64,000 nucleotides of DNA from Gammaproteobacteria bacterium. Lineage in GTDB: Bacteria; Pseudomonadota; Gammaproteobacteria; Pseudomonadales; Azotimanducaceae. The stretch's first letter is position 1; the number at the start of each line of letters is the position of its first letter. The notes under the pieces were generated by a model. It was not told the DNA's origin. It saw only the letters and a list, made by a program, of their open reading frames with translations, and did no database searches. A program made the translations under genes and the position numbers. The DNA is taken from contig PBRQ01000022.1 of the NCBI GenBank assembly GCA_002725995.1, positions 17,736 to 81,735 of the forward strand. Direction: 5' to 3'. Below, piece by piece: positions 44,037 through 55,158 of this stretch.

Positions 44037-45374
44037 GTGAGTAGTAAGCTGTTAATCAAAACCTATGGCTGTCAGATGAATGAGTATGATTCATCAAGAA
44101 TAGCTAATTTGCTGAAAGATTCTCATGGCTACGAGGTGACGGAGCGTGAGGAAGATGCTGATTTGCTGCTCCTCAATACCTGCTCGATTCGCGAAAGGGC
44201 GCAGGAGAAGGTATTCCACCAACTGGGTCGCTGGCGGCGGCTCAAGGCAGAGAATCCCGGTGTGGTAATCGCTGTAGGTGGGTGCGTGGCGAGCCAGGAG
44301 GGAGAGGCCATCCGTAGCCGGGCACCCTATGTCGATGTCATTTTCGGCCCTCAGACATTACACCGATTACCGGAATTGATTGCTGGTTCAGCGAAAAACG
44401 CATCAACCGTCGTGGATATTAGTTTTCCCAAGATTGAAAAGTTTGACTGCCTGCCTGATCCGAACGTAAAAGGCGCATCCGCGTTTGTATCGGTGATGGA
44501 AGGATGCAACAAGTTCTGTACCTTTTGCGTTGTCCCGTATACCCGGGGTCTCGAAGTATCTCGCCCCCTGGAAGATGTATTGAAAGAGGTCCGGCACCTT
44601 GCTGGGCAGGGTGTCCGTGAAGTTAATCTCCTGGGACAAAACGTCAATGCCTATCGGGGCCCCCTGTCTGCAGAGGAATCGGGCACTGCGGATCTAGCCC
44701 ACCTTATTACGGTAGTCGCCAAGATAGAAGGCATCGATAGAATTCGGTTCACTACATCACATCCGGTAGAGTTTTCTGACAGTCTGGTTGAGGTGTATGC
44801 CCAGGTGCCTGAATTGGTGAGCCATCTGCACCTGCCGGTACAAAGTGGTTCGGACGGGGTCCTGGCCAGAATGAAGCGCCGGCATACGGTTCTGGAATAC
44901 AAGTCCACGATAAGGAAGCTAAAGGCAATTCGACCAGATATTAGTCTTTCATCAGATTTCATCGTTGGTTTTCCGAGTGAGACTGACGATGACTTTAAGG
45001 CGACGATGGACCTGATTCAGGAGATAGGGTTCGATCAGTCATTCAGCTTCATTTTCAGCGCTCGACCTGGAACACCAGCAATGAATTTGCCTGATGACAC
45101 ACCGATGGAAGTCAAAAAGAACAGGTTGCAAATACTGCAGGCAAGAATTAATCAGCAGTCCATGACAATTAGCCGTGCGATGGTCAACAAGGAACATACA
45201 ATTCTGGTGTCTGGTGTCTCCAGACGGAATCCGGGCCAGTTACAGGGCCGAACCGAGAACAACAGGGTGGTTAATTTCCAATCAGGTGATGCAGCCCTGA
45301 TAGGTAATTTTGTACAGGTTAGGGTTGTTGAAGCACTGCCAAACTCCCTGCGCGGTGTGCTTGTTGTCTCCTAG
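44037..45374 (+). CDS. miaB: tRNA-2-methylthio-N6-isopentenyladenosine methylthiotransferase
   Basis: Radical-SAM methylthiotransferase, 445 residues, that adds the methylthio group to ms2i6A37 of tRNAs. N-terminal UPF0004 cluster cysteines in [19 protein letters not shown] and GGCVASQEG; radical-SAM CxxxCxxC in [17 protein letters not shown]-terminal TRAM domain ([19 protein letters not shown]). Length is normal. GTG start at 44037. First gene of the long block miaB-ybeZ-ybeY-corC-lnt. Confidence 0.98.
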   Translation: MSSKLLIKTYGCQMNEYDSSRIANLLKDSHGYEVTEREEDADLLLLNTCSIRERAQEKVFHQLGRWRRLKAENPGVVIAVGGCVASQEGEAIRSRAPYVDVIFGPQTLHRLPELIAGSAKNASTVVDISFPKIEKFDCLPDPNVKGASAFVSVMEGCNKFCTFCVVPYTRGLEVSRPLEDVLKEVRHLAGQGVREVNLLGQNVNAYRGPLSAEESGTADLAHLITVVAKIEGIDRIRFTTSHPVEFSDSLVEVYAQVPELVSHLHLPVQSGSDGVLARMKRRHTVLEYKSTIRKLKAIRPDISLSSDFIVGFPSETDDDFKATMDLIQEIGFDQSFSFIFSARPGTPAMNLPDDTPMEVKKNRLQILQARINQQSMTISRAMVNKEHTILVSGVSRRNPGQLQGRTENNRVVNFQSGDAALIGNFVQVRVVEALPNSLRGVLVVS

Positions 45375-45441
45375 CCCCAAAAACTTCACTTTCACTCCTT
45401 CCGGCGAGGGTATATCCTGAATTTTCTGTGATCGACTAAAT

Positions 45442-46452
45442 ATGAATCAAGAAGAAAACGCTCAACCCCACCAGATAAAGCTGGAACCAAACGATAGCAA
45501 AAAGCTTGCAAATTTATGCGGGCCTTTCGACGAGCACCTGCGGCAGGTTGAAAACAGGCTGGATGTCACGATTCAAAATCGAGGCAATAATTTTCAACTT
45601 GTAGGTGAACAGGAAATGGCACTGGCTGCGGGCGAAATACTTGTCCACCTCTACCGGGAAGTGAACAGCGGAACCAGTCTGACAGCGGATACTGTGCACC
45701 TCTTTCTGCAGGAATCTGGTGTTGATGCGATGTTGAATCGGGAAGCAGACAAGGCCGAAGACTTGATCAACACCCACAGGAAGAGCGTCAGACCCAGGGG
45801 GCATAATCAAGTCAGTTATGTTCGCTGTATCCGCTCTCATGATATCAATTTTGGAATCGGCCCCGCGGGGACCGGCAAGACATATCTGGCGGTAGCCTGT
45901 GCCGTTGAAGCGTTTGAGCAGGAGAGGGTAAGGAGAATCCTGTTGGTCCGGCCAGCCGTTGAAGCGGGCGAGAAACTTGGGTTTCTGCCTGGGGATCTTA
46001 GCCAGAAGATCGATCCATACCTAAGGCCCTTATATGATGCTTTGTACGAATTGCTCGGGTTCGAAAGGGTCGAGAAACTGATTGAAAAAAATATTATTGA
46101 GGTAGCACCACTCGCCTATATGAGGGGTCGTACCCTGAATGATTCATTCATCATCCTTGATGAAAGTCAGAACACGACGGTTGAGCAAATGAAGATGTTC
46201 CTGACACGAATAGGCTTTGGATCAAATGTGGTCGTTACCGGTGATATCACTCAGATCGACCTGCCACACCGTACCAAATCAGGGTTAAAGCAGGTGGTCG
46301 GTGTCTTGCAGGGAGTAAAGGGTATTTCATTCACCCGCTTTAGCCCAAAGGATGTCGTTCGACATCCTTTGGTGCAAAGGATTGTTGAGGCCTATGACAG
46401 TCATGACGAAGCGGATGGTGATCGGCCAAATATCGAGGCAAGTAAAAGCTAA
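45442..46452 (+). CDS. ybeZ: PhoH-like ATPase YbeZ
   Basis: A 336-residue PhoH-family P-loop ATPase. Walker A is GIGPAGTGKTYLAVACA (~residue 140), then RPAVEAGEKLGFLPGDL and Walker B FIILDESQNTTVEQM. It works with the endonuclease YbeY, encoded next (5 bases after its stop), in rRNA processing and ribosome quality control. Confidence 0.97.
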   Translation: MNQEENAQPHQIKLEPNDSKKLANLCGPFDEHLRQVENRLDVTIQNRGNNFQLVGEQEMALAAGEILVHLYREVNSGTSLTADTVHLFLQESGVDAMLNREADKAEDLINTHRKSVRPRGHNQVSYVRCIRSHDINFGIGPAGTGKTYLAVACAVEAFEQERVRRILLVRPAVEAGEKLGFLPGDLSQKIDPYLRPLYDALYELLGFERVEKLIEKNIIEVAPLAYMRGRTLNDSFIILDESQNTTVEQMKMFLTRIGFGSNVVVTGDITQIDLPHRTKSGLKQVVGVLQGVKGISFTRFSPKDVVRHPLVQRIVEAYDSHDEADGDRPNIEASKS

Positions 46453-46457
46453 TACCC

Positions 46458-46916
46458 ATGCCTGATCACCAGCTTGATATTCAATGGTGTGTATCCGAGC
46501 GCACACAACTTCCCGATCAAGGGCTCATCCAATATTGGGCCAATGTTTGCCTCAAGGAGATACTGGACCGGGACACTGAAGTTTGTCTGCGGATTGTAGA
46601 TGAGAGTGAGATTCAAACTATTAACCTGACTTACAGGGGCAAGAACGAGGCGACCAATGTGCTATCTTTCCCTGCTGATAATGTGGATGAGAGTGGTCGC
46701 ATCCTGCTTGGAGATATCGTTATTTGCCAGGAAGTTGCCATTAAGGAGTCAATAATCCAGGAGAAATCAATTGAAGCGCATTTTGCACATCTTCTGATCC
46801 ATGGGCTTTTACACTTGCACGGACATGACCATTCGGTAGATGATCAGGCTGATGAAATGGAGCAGATAGAGATTGATTTGATGGAAAACCTTGGCTATGG
46901 CAACCCCTATGAGTGA
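46458..46916 (+). CDS. ybeY: Endoribonuclease YbeY
   Basis: Metal-dependent single-strand RNase for 16S rRNA 3'-end maturation, 152 residues. The zinc motif HLLIHGLLHLHGHDH (H-x3-H-x5-H) and the strand NLTYRGKNEATNVLSFPAD are intact. The last 8 bases overlap the start of corC (ATG 46909), so translation is coupled. Confidence 0.97.
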   Translation: MPDHQLDIQWCVSERTQLPDQGLIQYWANVCLKEILDRDTEVCLRIVDESEIQTINLTYRGKNEATNVLSFPADNVDESGRILLGDIVICQEVAIKESIIQEKSIEAHFAHLLIHGLLHLHGHDHSVDDQADEMEQIEIDLMENLGYGNPYE

Positions 46917-47739
46917 AGAGGGGTCGCATTCATGGTTTGAGAAACTCTCGCTGGCTTTGAGTGGTGAGCCGAGTTCAAGAGGCCAACTCATCGAACTGTT
47001 GCGCTCATCTGAAAGAAGGAACCTCTTGGATGCCGAGGCTCTTGATATTATTGAAGGTGCTCTGCTCGTCTCGGACATGCAGGCGCGGGAGATAATGATA
47101 CCGAGAACCCAGGTCGTTTTTGTGCAACTGGAGATGAGCGTCGATGAAATCCTCCCCGTTGTGATTGAATCAGGCCATTCACGTTTTCCTGTTACGACCG
47201 AAAATCCAGATGATGTTGTTGGTGTCTTGATGGCCAAGGATTTGCTTCCCCTGGCCATGAAGGAGAAAGGGTCACGTTTCAAGATGCGTGATTTGCTCAG
47301 GCCATGCACGGCCATTCCCGAGAGCAAGCGACTGAATATATTGCTGGAGGAGTTCAGGACTGCTCGCAATCATCTCGCTGTGGTCTATGACGAGTACGGC
47401 GGCGTATCCGGCATCATAACTATTGAAGATGTACTGGAGCAGATCGTCGGTGATATTGAGGACGAATATGATTTTGATGAAGAAGACTTCATCAAGCAAG
47501 ATTCTGAAAACAGTTACACCGTCAAAGCGCTGATGTCCATTCTTGACTTCAATGAATATTTCCAGTGCGAAATTAGCCACGAGGAATTCGATACGGTCGG
47601 TGGGATGATCATTCACAACCTTGGACATCTGCCGGAACAGGGTGAGCAGGCGAAGGTGGGCGGCTTTGACTTCAAGGTGATGAGTGCGGACAGTCGGAAG
47701 ATTAAACTGTTGCAGATGACACGGAGTGGGAAAAAGTAA
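46909..47739 (+). CDS. corC: Magnesium/cobalt efflux protein CorC
   Basis: A soluble CBS-pair plus CorC_HlyC protein, 276 residues. Seen: AREIMIPRTQVVFVQL, SRFPVTTENPDDVVGVL (CBS1), VVYDEYGGVSGIITIEDVLE and DIEDEYDFDEEDF (CBS2), GGMIIHNLGHLPEQG (C-terminal). No membrane domain, as in E. coli CorC (292). ATG at 46909 is preferred over an upstream TTG at 46891. Next to lnt, as in Pseudomonas and E. coli. Confidence 0.96.
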   Translation: MSEEGSHSWFEKLSLALSGEPSSRGQLIELLRSSERRNLLDAEALDIIEGALLVSDMQAREIMIPRTQVVFVQLEMSVDEILPVVIESGHSRFPVTTENPDDVVGVLMAKDLLPLAMKEKGSRFKMRDLLRPCTAIPESKRLNILLEEFRTARNHLAVVYDEYGGVSGIITIEDVLEQIVGDIEDEYDFDEEDFIKQDSENSYTVKALMSILDFNEYFQCEISHEEFDTVGGMIIHNLGHLPEQGEQAKVGGFDFKVMSADSRKIKLLQMTRSGKK

Positions 47740-49246
47740 TTTGCTGCCTGTAGACAGTCTGCTACGGAAGTACCCGTTGGCTGGTCATGTCCTCGCGATT
47801 GTTGGTGGCGCGCTGGTTCCTTTCTCGCTTGCTCCCTTCGACTGGTGGCCCCTGGGTATCCTGAGCGTTCTGCTGTTGCTCGCCTCTATCGATGGCGAAA
47901 AAACGAAAAGAATCATGTTGCGCCTCTATCTCTACAACCTCGGCATGTTTGGCGTGGGGACATCCTGGATTTACGTCAGTATCAATGTCTATGGGGGTGC
48001 ATCACCGGCCCTTGCGGTTTCACTTGTTGCTCTGTTCGTCTTGTGGTGGTCACTTATAGGTTTGCTGCATGGTTATGTCTATGGGAAATTCATTTCGCAC
48101 CTGCCCCTTGGCCTTGTTCTTGGCTTCCCAGCCCTGCGGGTTCTCGATGAATGGTTTCGCAGCTGGTTCCTGACGGGCTTTCCCTGGTTATTCCTGGGTT
48201 ATGGTCACTTATCATCTCCATTGCTTGGGTTTGCCCCAGTGGCAGGAGTTTTTGCGGTCAGTTTTTTTGTTGTACTCACAGCGAGCCTTCTTTATTGCTC
48301 TCTTCGGCACGGGCGGCCCCACTATCTGATTGCTGTGGCGGTCATCTGGCTTTCGGGCTACGGCTTGTCCCAGGTTGACTATGTCAGCCCTGGCGATGAG
48401 ATTTCTGTCGTGGCGGTGCAGGGAAATATAGATCAGCACACCAAGTGGCGCCGTGAGAAAGTGATGCCGATACTGAAAGCCTACACTGATCTAACAGAAG
48501 CAGAATGGGGAGCCAACCTGATTGTCTGGCCAGAGGCTGCCATCACGCTTTTTCGAGAGGATGCTTCATGGTTTTTGCAACAGCTTGATAAGAAAGGCAA
48601 AGAGTTAGGGACCACACTTGTGCTGGGAATTCCTGATCGCGACGATGAAGGGAAATTCCTTAATACTGCTATCGCGGTTGGCGACGGGGCAGGGGTTTAC
48701 CACAAACGGCGGCTGGTACCATTTGGTGAATATGTTCCCCTGGAGAACTGGTTGCGCGGTATCATCACCTTCTTCGATCTGCCAATGTCCCACAACAGTT
48801 CTGGAGAACTAGATCAGCCCGCATTGAGAGCGGGAAAACTCGCCCTGTCATTGTCAATATGTTATGAGGTCGTCTATGCGGAGCTGGTGCGCTCGACGAC
48901 GGCGTTGCCGGATTTGTTTGTCACCATCAGCAATGACACCTGGTTCGGAACTTCTATTGGACCTTCTCAGCATTTACAGATGGCGCAGATGCGCGCGGTG
49001 GAGAATGCGCGCTACCTGGTTCGTGCAACTAATAATGGTATAACGGCGCTGATTGATCACAGGGGCGTGATCGTCAAGTCACTGCCCCAATCAGAGCCGG
49101 GTGTGCTGCGTGGCGAGGCAGCGGTGATGGTTGGAACGACGCCTTTCCACCGGTACGGACATTCTCCCCTTTTGATTTTTTGCCTGCTGCTGTTGCTTTT
49201 CCTCGCTGGTATCCATTTGAAAGACACCATACCCAGTTCGGGATAG
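47726..49246 (+). CDS. lnt: Apolipoprotein N-acyltransferase
   Basis: Inner-membrane enzyme that adds the third acyl chain to lipoproteins, 506 residues. About seven N-terminal membrane helices (LAIVGGALVPFSLAPFDWWP), then a nitrilase-fold domain with the catalytic Glu in IVWPEAAITLF, the basic region RRLVPFGEYVPLENW and the nucleophile Cys in SICYEVVYAELVR. GTG at 47726 overlaps corC by 14 bases; a TTG at 47741 just after the corC stop is an alternative. Confidence 0.96.
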   Translation: MGKSNLLPVDSLLRKYPLAGHVLAIVGGALVPFSLAPFDWWPLGILSVLLLLASIDGEKTKRIMLRLYLYNLGMFGVGTSWIYVSINVYGGASPALAVSLVALFVLWWSLIGLLHGYVYGKFISHLPLGLVLGFPALRVLDEWFRSWFLTGFPWLFLGYGHLSSPLLGFAPVAGVFAVSFFVVLTASLLYCSLRHGRPHYLIAVAVIWLSGYGLSQVDYVSPGDEISVVAVQGNIDQHTKWRREKVMPILKAYTDLTEAEWGANLIVWPEAAITLFREDASWFLQQLDKKGKELGTTLVLGIPDRDDEGKFLNTAIAVGDGAGVYHKRRLVPFGEYVPLENWLRGIITFFDLPMSHNSSGELDQPALRAGKLALSLSICYEVVYAELVRSTTALPDLFVTISNDTWFGTSIGPSQHLQMAQMRAVENARYLVRATNNGITALIDHRGVIVKSLPQSEPGVLRGEAAVMVGTTPFHRYGHSPLLIFCLLLLLFLAGIHLKDTIPSSG

Positions 49247-49354
49247 TTGGTGAGCAGGGGCTACTTGGCTGGCTCCCCACCCTAAATAAACCGGTTGTTT
49301 ACTTCCCTGGCTGGCGTTCATGTAGAATTGCGGTTTGAGTTTTCTAAAGCATTA

Positions 49355-51835
49355 ATGATGGACGAAAAGACACAGAATCAGACATACCACCCCTCGACAG
49401 CGGAGCAGGGTGTTCAGGACTATTGGGCTGAAAACGGGACCTTCGAGGTTTCAGAAAATAGCCAGAAACCGAAATTCTATTGTCTTGCCATGTTCCCCTA
49501 TCCCAGTGGGAAACTGCATATGGGACATGTAAGGACCTATACGCTTGCTGACGTCATTGGTCGCTTCCAGAGGCTGCAAGGAAAGAACGTGCTACAGCCA
49601 ATGGGCTGGGATGCATTTGGTTTGCCCGCGGAAAATGCCGCTATCAAGCACAAGGTGCCGGCTTCGAAATGGACCCTGCAAAACATCGAGTACATGCGCA
49701 AACAGATCAAGAGCATGGGGTTTGCCTATGACTGGACCCGTGAACTGGCAACCTGCGACCCGGATTACTACCGTTGGGAACAGTGGTTCTTCACGCGAAT
49801 GTTCAAAAAGGGACTGGTGTATAAGAAGGAGGCATGGGTGAATTGGGACCCGGTCGACCAGACGGTGCTTGCCAATGAGCAGGTTATCGATGGTCGTGGA
49901 TGGCGCTCTGATGCCCTGGTTGAGCGTCGCGAATTGACGCAATGGTTTATACGAATTACAGATTACGCCGAAGAGCTGCTTGAAAATCTAGACAGTCTGC
50001 CTGGCTGGCCGGAAAAGATAAAGACCATGCAGCGCAACTGGATAGGTCGCTCTGAAGGTGTGCAGATATCCTTCCCGCTGGCTGATGCCGGATCAGATGC
50101 CATAACTGTCTATACCACTCGTCCCGATACACTGATGGGTGTCACCTACCTTGCGTTGGCGCCGCAGCACGAACTGGCCGCTAAGGCGGCAGAAAACAAC
50201 GCTGAGCTGCAAAGCTTTCTGGATGAATGTAATAGGGTGAAGGTTGCTGAAGCGGATATGGCCAAGCTTGATAAAAAGGGTATGGCAACCGGCCTGATGG
50301 TTAGACATCCCCTGACGGGTGAGGATATTCCAGTCTGGGTCGCCAATTTTGTGTTAATGGAATACGGTTCCGGTGCCGTAATGTCTGTGCCGGGGCATGA
50401 CCAGCGAGATTGGGAGTTTGCCAGAAATTACGGATTGCAGATCAAGCAGGTGATTGCACCTTTAACTGAAAGTGAAGCGATATGCGACCTGGACGTTGAG
50501 GCATTTGTAGATTACGGCGTGCTGGTACACTCAGGTTCTTATGATGGCCTGAACTTTAAAGCTGCATTTGATGCTATCGCAGATGCATTGTTGGAGAAGG
50601 ACCTTGGTACCAGACAGGTTAACTACCGATTGCGGGACTGGGGAGTATCCAGGCAACGATACTGGGGGTGCCCGATTCCCATTATCAACTGTGAGAAGTG
50701 TGGCTCAGTAGCCGTGCCGGAAGACCAACTGCCCGTTGTTCTTCCAACTGAAGTCGAATTTGATGGCGTGGCGTCTCCGATAAAAAACATGCCTGAGTGG
50801 TATGAAACCAAGTGTCCTGATTGTGGTGGAGAGGCAACCAGGGAAACGGATACCTTTGACACCTTTATGGAGTCTTCTTGGTACTACGCGAGATTTGCCT
50901 CCAGCGATAGTTCCAGTGGCATGCTGGATGAGCGTGTAAAATATTGGAATTCCGTGGACCACTATGTTGGTGGTGAGGAACATGCCATCCTGCATCTGCT
51001 GTATGCCCGGTTCTTTCACAAGGCAATGCGTGATGAAGGGCTGGCCACCTCCGATGAGCCTTTTGAGAAATTGCTGATGCTTGGCATGGTGCTCCATAAT
51101 GGGGTGAAGATGTCGAAGTCGGCGGGTGATGCGGGTGATCCCCAGCATCTGTTGGAACGCTTTGGTGCTGATGCGGTGCGCATGGCAATGATGTTTGCCG
51201 CGCCACCGGAACAATCGTTTGAATGGTCTGAAAATGGTGTGGAATCTGCCAATCGCTGGTTGCGCACGAGGCTGTGGAAGCCAGTTGTGGAGCATCTTGA
51301 GGCGGGTGATGTGCCACCCATAGATAGTGAGAACTTTAACCAGACACAGAAAGATATTCGCAGGGTCACCCACGAAACCTTAGCCAAGGCATTCGATGAT
51401 TATGGCCGGAGGTTGACGTTCAATACGGTTGTGGCCGCTGTCATGTCGCTGATGAATAAGGTGCTTAAGTTCGAGGATAGCTCACCCCAGGGGCGCGCTG
51501 TAATGCGAGAGGCCCTGAATGCGGCGGTGTTGATAATGTCTCCCATAACGCCACATATCTCCCATCTGCTGTGGGAGAAACTCCAGGGTGAGAGTCTGGA
51601 GAATGCCAAATGGCTGCAGGTGGATGAAAGTGCCCTTGAAAAGTCACTGGTTGAGATTGTCATTCAGGTCAATGGCAAGCTGAGGGGAAAGATGGCCGTT
51701 GGGACCGATATGGGTAATGACGAAATTGAACAGCAGGCAAGAACGCTGGAAAATGTCGAAAAGTTTCTCGAGGAAAAATCAATTCGCAAGGTAATCCATG
51801 TTCCTGGCAAGCTCGTCAACTTCGTCGTTGGATAA
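49355..51835 (+). CDS. leuS: Leucyl-tRNA synthetase
   Basis: Class I synthetase, 826 residues (E. coli has 860). Seen: [20 protein letters not shown] (HIGH-type motif HMGH), the editing domain with [19 protein letters not shown], a zinc-type insert [14 protein letters not shown] with CPDCGG, and the KMSKS loop [15 protein letters not shown]. All domains are present; the shorter length is spread through the protein. The ATG at 49355 is chosen; an open frame back to 49295 lacks family similarity. Its stop is 7 bases before lptE. Confidence 0.97.
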   Translation: MMDEKTQNQTYHPSTAEQGVQDYWAENGTFEVSENSQKPKFYCLAMFPYPSGKLHMGHVRTYTLADVIGRFQRLQGKNVLQPMGWDAFGLPAENAAIKHKVPASKWTLQNIEYMRKQIKSMGFAYDWTRELATCDPDYYRWEQWFFTRMFKKGLVYKKEAWVNWDPVDQTVLANEQVIDGRGWRSDALVERRELTQWFIRITDYAEELLENLDSLPGWPEKIKTMQRNWIGRSEGVQISFPLADAGSDAITVYTTRPDTLMGVTYLALAPQHELAAKAAENNAELQSFLDECNRVKVAEADMAKLDKKGMATGLMVRHPLTGEDIPVWVANFVLMEYGSGAVMSVPGHDQRDWEFARNYGLQIKQVIAPLTESEAICDLDVEAFVDYGVLVHSGSYDGLNFKAAFDAIADALLEKDLGTRQVNYRLRDWGVSRQRYWGCPIPIINCEKCGSVAVPEDQLPVVLPTEVEFDGVASPIKNMPEWYETKCPDCGGEATRETDTFDTFMESSWYYARFASSDSSSGMLDERVKYWNSVDHYVGGEEHAILHLLYARFFHKAMRDEGLATSDEPFEKLLMLGMVLHNGVKMSKSAGDAGDPQHLLERFGADAVRMAMMFAAPPEQSFEWSENGVESANRWLRTRLWKPVVEHLEAGDVPPIDSENFNQTQKDIRRVTHETLAKAFDDYGRRLTFNTVVAAVMSLMNKVLKFEDSSPQGRAVMREALNAAVLIMSPITPHISHLLWEKLQGESLENAKWLQVDESALEKSLVEIVIQVNGKLRGKMAVGTDMGNDEIEQQARTLENVEKFLEEKSIRKVIHVPGKLVNFVVG

Positions 51836-51842
51836 GGGGATC

Positions 51843-52343
51843 ATGCGACCTACTTTACTGATTTTGCTGATTTGTATTTGCATCACCGGTTGTGGATTTC
51901 AACTGCGAGGCAGCGGCAGTTTTGAATCCGCCCTGTCGACCCTTCATATCACTGCGGTGAACAGGTACGCGGATCTGCACCAGAACCTCGAGCGGGGCTT
52001 TAGTCAGTCTGGTGTCTCTATAGTGGGCGTGGGCGCGGCCTATGCTCTCGCCATTGAAGCTGAAGAATATTCACGACGGGCGGTGGCCACAACAAGCACC
52101 ATCAGTGTGGCTGAATATGAGCTCAGGCTCGAGGTGGAGATAGCGCTTGAAAACGCGACCGGCGACATAGTTATTCCATCAACCTCGGTCGTGACGGAAC
52201 GAACATTTACATTTAACAACAGCAGCCTGGTTGGCAGCAATGAAGAACAGGCAACACTGCTGGAAGAGATGAGATCAGATCTGGTGCTGCAGATTATGCG
52301 CAGGGTTGATGCCTCGGTCCGCTCCTTTGAGGCAAGCCGGTGA
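51843..52343 (+). CDS. lptE: LPS-assembly lipoprotein LptE
   Basis: Outer-membrane lipoprotein, partner of LptD in LPS export, 166 residues. A signal peptide with lipobox ITGCGFQLRG (Cys ~17) is immediately followed by the family's G-F-x-L-R-G start; SALSTLHITAVNRYAD and the later strands match LptE. ATG at 51843 is used; the frame is open upstream inside leuS. Its TGA overlaps the GTG of holA. Processed by Lnt, encoded three genes upstream. Confidence 0.93.
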   Translation: MRPTLLILLICICITGCGFQLRGSGSFESALSTLHITAVNRYADLHQNLERGFSQSGVSIVGVGAAYALAIEAEEYSRRAVATTSTISVAEYELRLEVEIALENATGDIVIPSTSVVTERTFTFNNSSLVGSNEEQATLLEEMRSDLVLQIMRRVDASVRSFEASR

Positions 52344-53362
52344 AGGTTTACCCGGAAAAACTCACTTCCCATATTAAGAACGCCAACTCACCAATCTATA
52401 TCGTTAGTGGAGATGAGCCTCTGCTGGTGCAGGAGGTGTGTGATCAGATCCGGTCTGGCCTTAGGAATCAGGGGTATACGGAGCGAGATCTATTTCATGC
52501 GGAGGCAAACTTTGACTGGCAGCAGGTTCTATTCAGTGCCAGCAGCATGTCACTTTTTGCTGAGCAAAAACTGATCGAAATCAGGATGTCCTCAATACGC
52601 CCCGGAGACAAGGGCGCTGCACTGAAGACATTTGCTGAAAATCGAACACCGGGAACCGTTATTCTGCTGGTCATGCCGCGGCTGGAGAAGAAGGTATCGT
52701 CCTCCAAGTGGTTCAAAACTATTGAGCAGGCAGGTGCCCATGTGCAGATCTGGCCCATTGAACTGAAGGCCTTGCCGGGCTGGGTCAATACCCGTTTCAA
52801 GAAGGCAGGGCTGAAAGCTTCCAGGGAAGCCGTAGCAATCATGGTTGAGCGAATCGAAGGCAATCTGCTCGCCGCCGTGCAGGAAATTGAACGACTTAAA
52901 CTAGTCTCCTCCGACGGCAACATTGACGTGGCAGATGTCGTGGAAGGGGTTGCCAACAGCTCTCGTTATGACGTCTTTACGCTGTTGGATTCGGCTGTTG
53001 CCGGTGATACCAGAAGAACACTCAAGGTTGTCCAGGGGCTGAAGCTTGAGGGAGTTGATATGTTATATATCGTAGCGATGCTTAGCCGTGAGCTTCGGAG
53101 CCTGGCGATGATGGCCATTGAGCTAAACGCAACTTCCCTAGATGCTGCCTTAAAGAAAGGCAGGGTCTGGGCAAAACGCAAGGAACCTGTATCAAAATGC
53201 CTGCGCGATCATCCTGCACGTGAATTTCAAGAACTGCTGTCAAGGCTCAGTGATATCGATCAAATGGTAAAGGGAATTGTGACTGGCAACCCGTGGGATG
53301 AACTGACCTCGGTTGTAATGGCTCTCGCCGGTGCAAAGGTGACGCCAAGACAAATAGGCTAG
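52340..53362 (+). CDS. holA: DNA polymerase III delta subunit
   Basis: Clamp-loader subunit, 340 residues (E. coli HolA 343). Seen: PIYIVSGDEPLLVQEVCDQI at the start, LFAEQKLIEIRM, AVQEIERLKLVSSDG and the C-terminal helical domain (DELTSVVMALAGAKVTPRQ). Starts with GTG overlapping the lptE stop (GTGA). The order leuS-lptE-holA is the standard gammaproteobacterial one; the usual next gene, nadD, is not here. Confidence 0.96.
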   Translation: MKVYPEKLTSHIKNANSPIYIVSGDEPLLVQEVCDQIRSGLRNQGYTERDLFHAEANFDWQQVLFSASSMSLFAEQKLIEIRMSSIRPGDKGAALKTFAENRTPGTVILLVMPRLEKKVSSSKWFKTIEQAGAHVQIWPIELKALPGWVNTRFKKAGLKASREAVAIMVERIEGNLLAAVQEIERLKLVSSDGNIDVADVVEGVANSSRYDVFTLLDSAVAGDTRRTLKVVQGLKLEGVDMLYIVAMLSRELRSLAMMAIELNATSLDAALKKGRVWAKRKEPVSKCLRDHPAREFQELLSRLSDIDQMVKGIVTGNPWDELTSVVMALAGAKVTPRQIG

Positions 53363-53907
53363 TTGACGTGGGTTACGGCATCCTTACCACGGTTAAGGAG
53401 CCTGAGCTCACCAGCACCGGTATCAAATTGGGTGATGGATCCATTGTCGGGTTTGAATACCAGGACGCTGTTGTTGTTGGTAGCTGCCGCAACCATGGCG
53501 TTGATGGCGACAAAATGTGTGAATATCGCCGTATCCTCTTTTAGTTCGAGCAGGCAATCCCGCATACTCTGCTGCCAACGCTGTAGCTCCTTTGTCTGAT
53601 CCTGCCATTTTCCCTGCATCACAGTCTGCAGCCAGGGGCCCCTTTCCTGTAGGGATAATCCCGGTGACGGAATCTCTGACACGCGCTTTTCAATGGAGAT
53701 TTCGGCTCCCAGTGAGAGTGCCAGTGGTTCGGCTGTTTCCCGGGCCCTTCGAAGTGGGCTGGACAGGATCGACAGGGGAAGGCTTACCAGCAATTGATCG
53801 CAGGCCTGCGTGGCCTGGGTCTGGCCCAGTTCGTCGAGACCCGGGTCCAGATCATCGGAATATGATCCCGCCGCACGACCGTGTCGAACCATGTAAATGA
53901 TCGCCAT
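53359..53907 (-). CDS. SixA-like histidine phosphatase, intact
   Basis: A 182-residue histidine-phosphatase protein with catalytic RHG (residues 8-10, MVRHGRAAGSYSDD), LDELGQTQATQA, the second Arg segment LSSPLRRARETAEPL and a late His in FTHFVAINAM. Good match to SixA-type or short PGM-type enzymes; the protein substrate is unknown. Tail-to-tail with holA, stop codons overlapping by 3-4 bases. In contrast to the SixA remnant at 23866, all active-site residues are present. Confidence 0.88.
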   Translation of the reverse strand: MAIIYMVRHGRAAGSYSDDLDPGLDELGQTQATQACDQLLVSLPLSILSSPLRRARETAEPLALSLGAEISIEKRVSEIPSPGLSLQERGPWLQTVMQGKWQDQTKELQRWQQSMRDCLLELKEDTAIFTHFVAINAMVAAATNNNSVLVFKPDNGSITQFDTGAGELRLLNRGKDAVTHVN

Positions 53908-54153
53908 ATACTGCTCCGTGGACTTTACGGCGAGTGATTATAGCAAGTGTCAGGGTCATGCCCAGCGATGGCATTTTTTGCATATACAGGCTATTCTTTG
54001 CGTCCCCGCTAAGCCTCGATTAGAATCACGCCGCCAGGCTCCCAGGATAGATTGAGTATTTACTGGTACCCATCTAGGTCTTCTGGCTGGCTTTCTAGAG
54101 GGATGCGGATGTTGGGTTTAAGTCGTTTGAATAGGTAAAAAGGTATTGTTGTA

Positions 54154-55134
54154 ATGGAAGAGAAAGTAGACGCGCTGGAAGGATCGGGGATACCCGATAC
54201 AAAAGTTGACGCGAGGGAAGTATTTGGGCTGGATGTTGATCTGCAGGTGCCGGCATTCTTGTCACCGTCTGAACATGTTCCGGTAATTGATGAGAGCTAC
54301 CTTTTCAATCATGAGACGACGTTAGCCATTCTCGCGGGGTTTTCCCACAATCGCAGATGTATGATCCAGGGATATCATGGCACTGGTAAATCCACGCACA
54401 TTGAACAGGTCGCTGCGAGGCTGAACTGGCCATGTATTCGTATTAACCTTGACAGTCATATTAGTCGTATTGATCTGATCGGCAAGGATGCCATTGTTCT
54501 AGAAGATGGGAAGCAGGTCACTGAATTCAAGGAAGGGCTGCTTCCATGGGCTCTACAGCGAGCATGTGCCATTGTATTTGACGAGTATGATGCGGGTAGG
54601 CCCGATGTCATGTTCGTCATCCAACGGGTTCTGGAAGTTGAAGGGAAGCTGACACTGCTTGATCAAAGTAAAGTAATCAGTCCGCACCCCTCATTCAGGT
54701 TGTTTTCAACCACCAACACCATAGGTCTTGGTGATCCGACCGGGCTCTACCATGGTACTCAGCAGATCAATCAGGGACAGATGGACAGATGGAGCATTGT
54801 TACCACACTAAACTACCTGGAACGTGAGAAAGAAATTGATATCGTTATGTCAAAGCTTCCAGATATGGATCGTAAGACAGTAGCGAACATGGTGTCCGTC
54901 GCTGACCTCACCAGGCAGGGGTTCATCAATGGAGACATTTCTATGGTCATGTCACCCAGGACGGTCATCATGTGGGCGGAGAACGCTAATATATTCTCTG
55001 ACCTGGGGTTTGCATTTCGCCTGACGTTCCTCAACAAGTGTGATGAAACAGAAAGGTCCATTGTCGCCGAGTACTACCAGCGCTGCATGGGAGAGGAATT
55101 GCCTGAATCGAGCGCCAATGTGGTTCTCGCCTGA
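54154..55134 (+). CDS. cobS: CobS-like AAA+ ATPase
   Basis: A 326-residue AAA+ (MoxR/CobS) protein. Walker [18 protein letters not shown] (~residue 73), [17 protein letters not shown], Walker [17 protein letters not shown], and the sensor [12 protein letters not shown] match the CobS subunit of aerobic cobaltochelatase, which with CobT drives metal insertion by CobN. No cobN or other cobalamin gene is in the window. Followed by cobT after 24 bases. Some CobS/CobT pairs act as unrelated chaperones; I cannot decide here. Confidence 0.88.
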   Translation: MEEKVDALEGSGIPDTKVDAREVFGLDVDLQVPAFLSPSEHVPVIDESYLFNHETTLAILAGFSHNRRCMIQGYHGTGKSTHIEQVAARLNWPCIRINLDSHISRIDLIGKDAIVLEDGKQVTEFKEGLLPWALQRACAIVFDEYDAGRPDVMFVIQRVLEVEGKLTLLDQSKVISPHPSFRLFSTTNTIGLGDPTGLYHGTQQINQGQMDRWSIVTTLNYLEREKEIDIVMSKLPDMDRKTVANMVSVADLTRQGFINGDISMVMSPRTVIMWAENANIFSDLGFAFRLTFLNKCDETERSIVAEYYQRCMGEELPESSANVVLA

Positions 55135-55158
55135 CCCTGATATACCAGGATCTTTGAT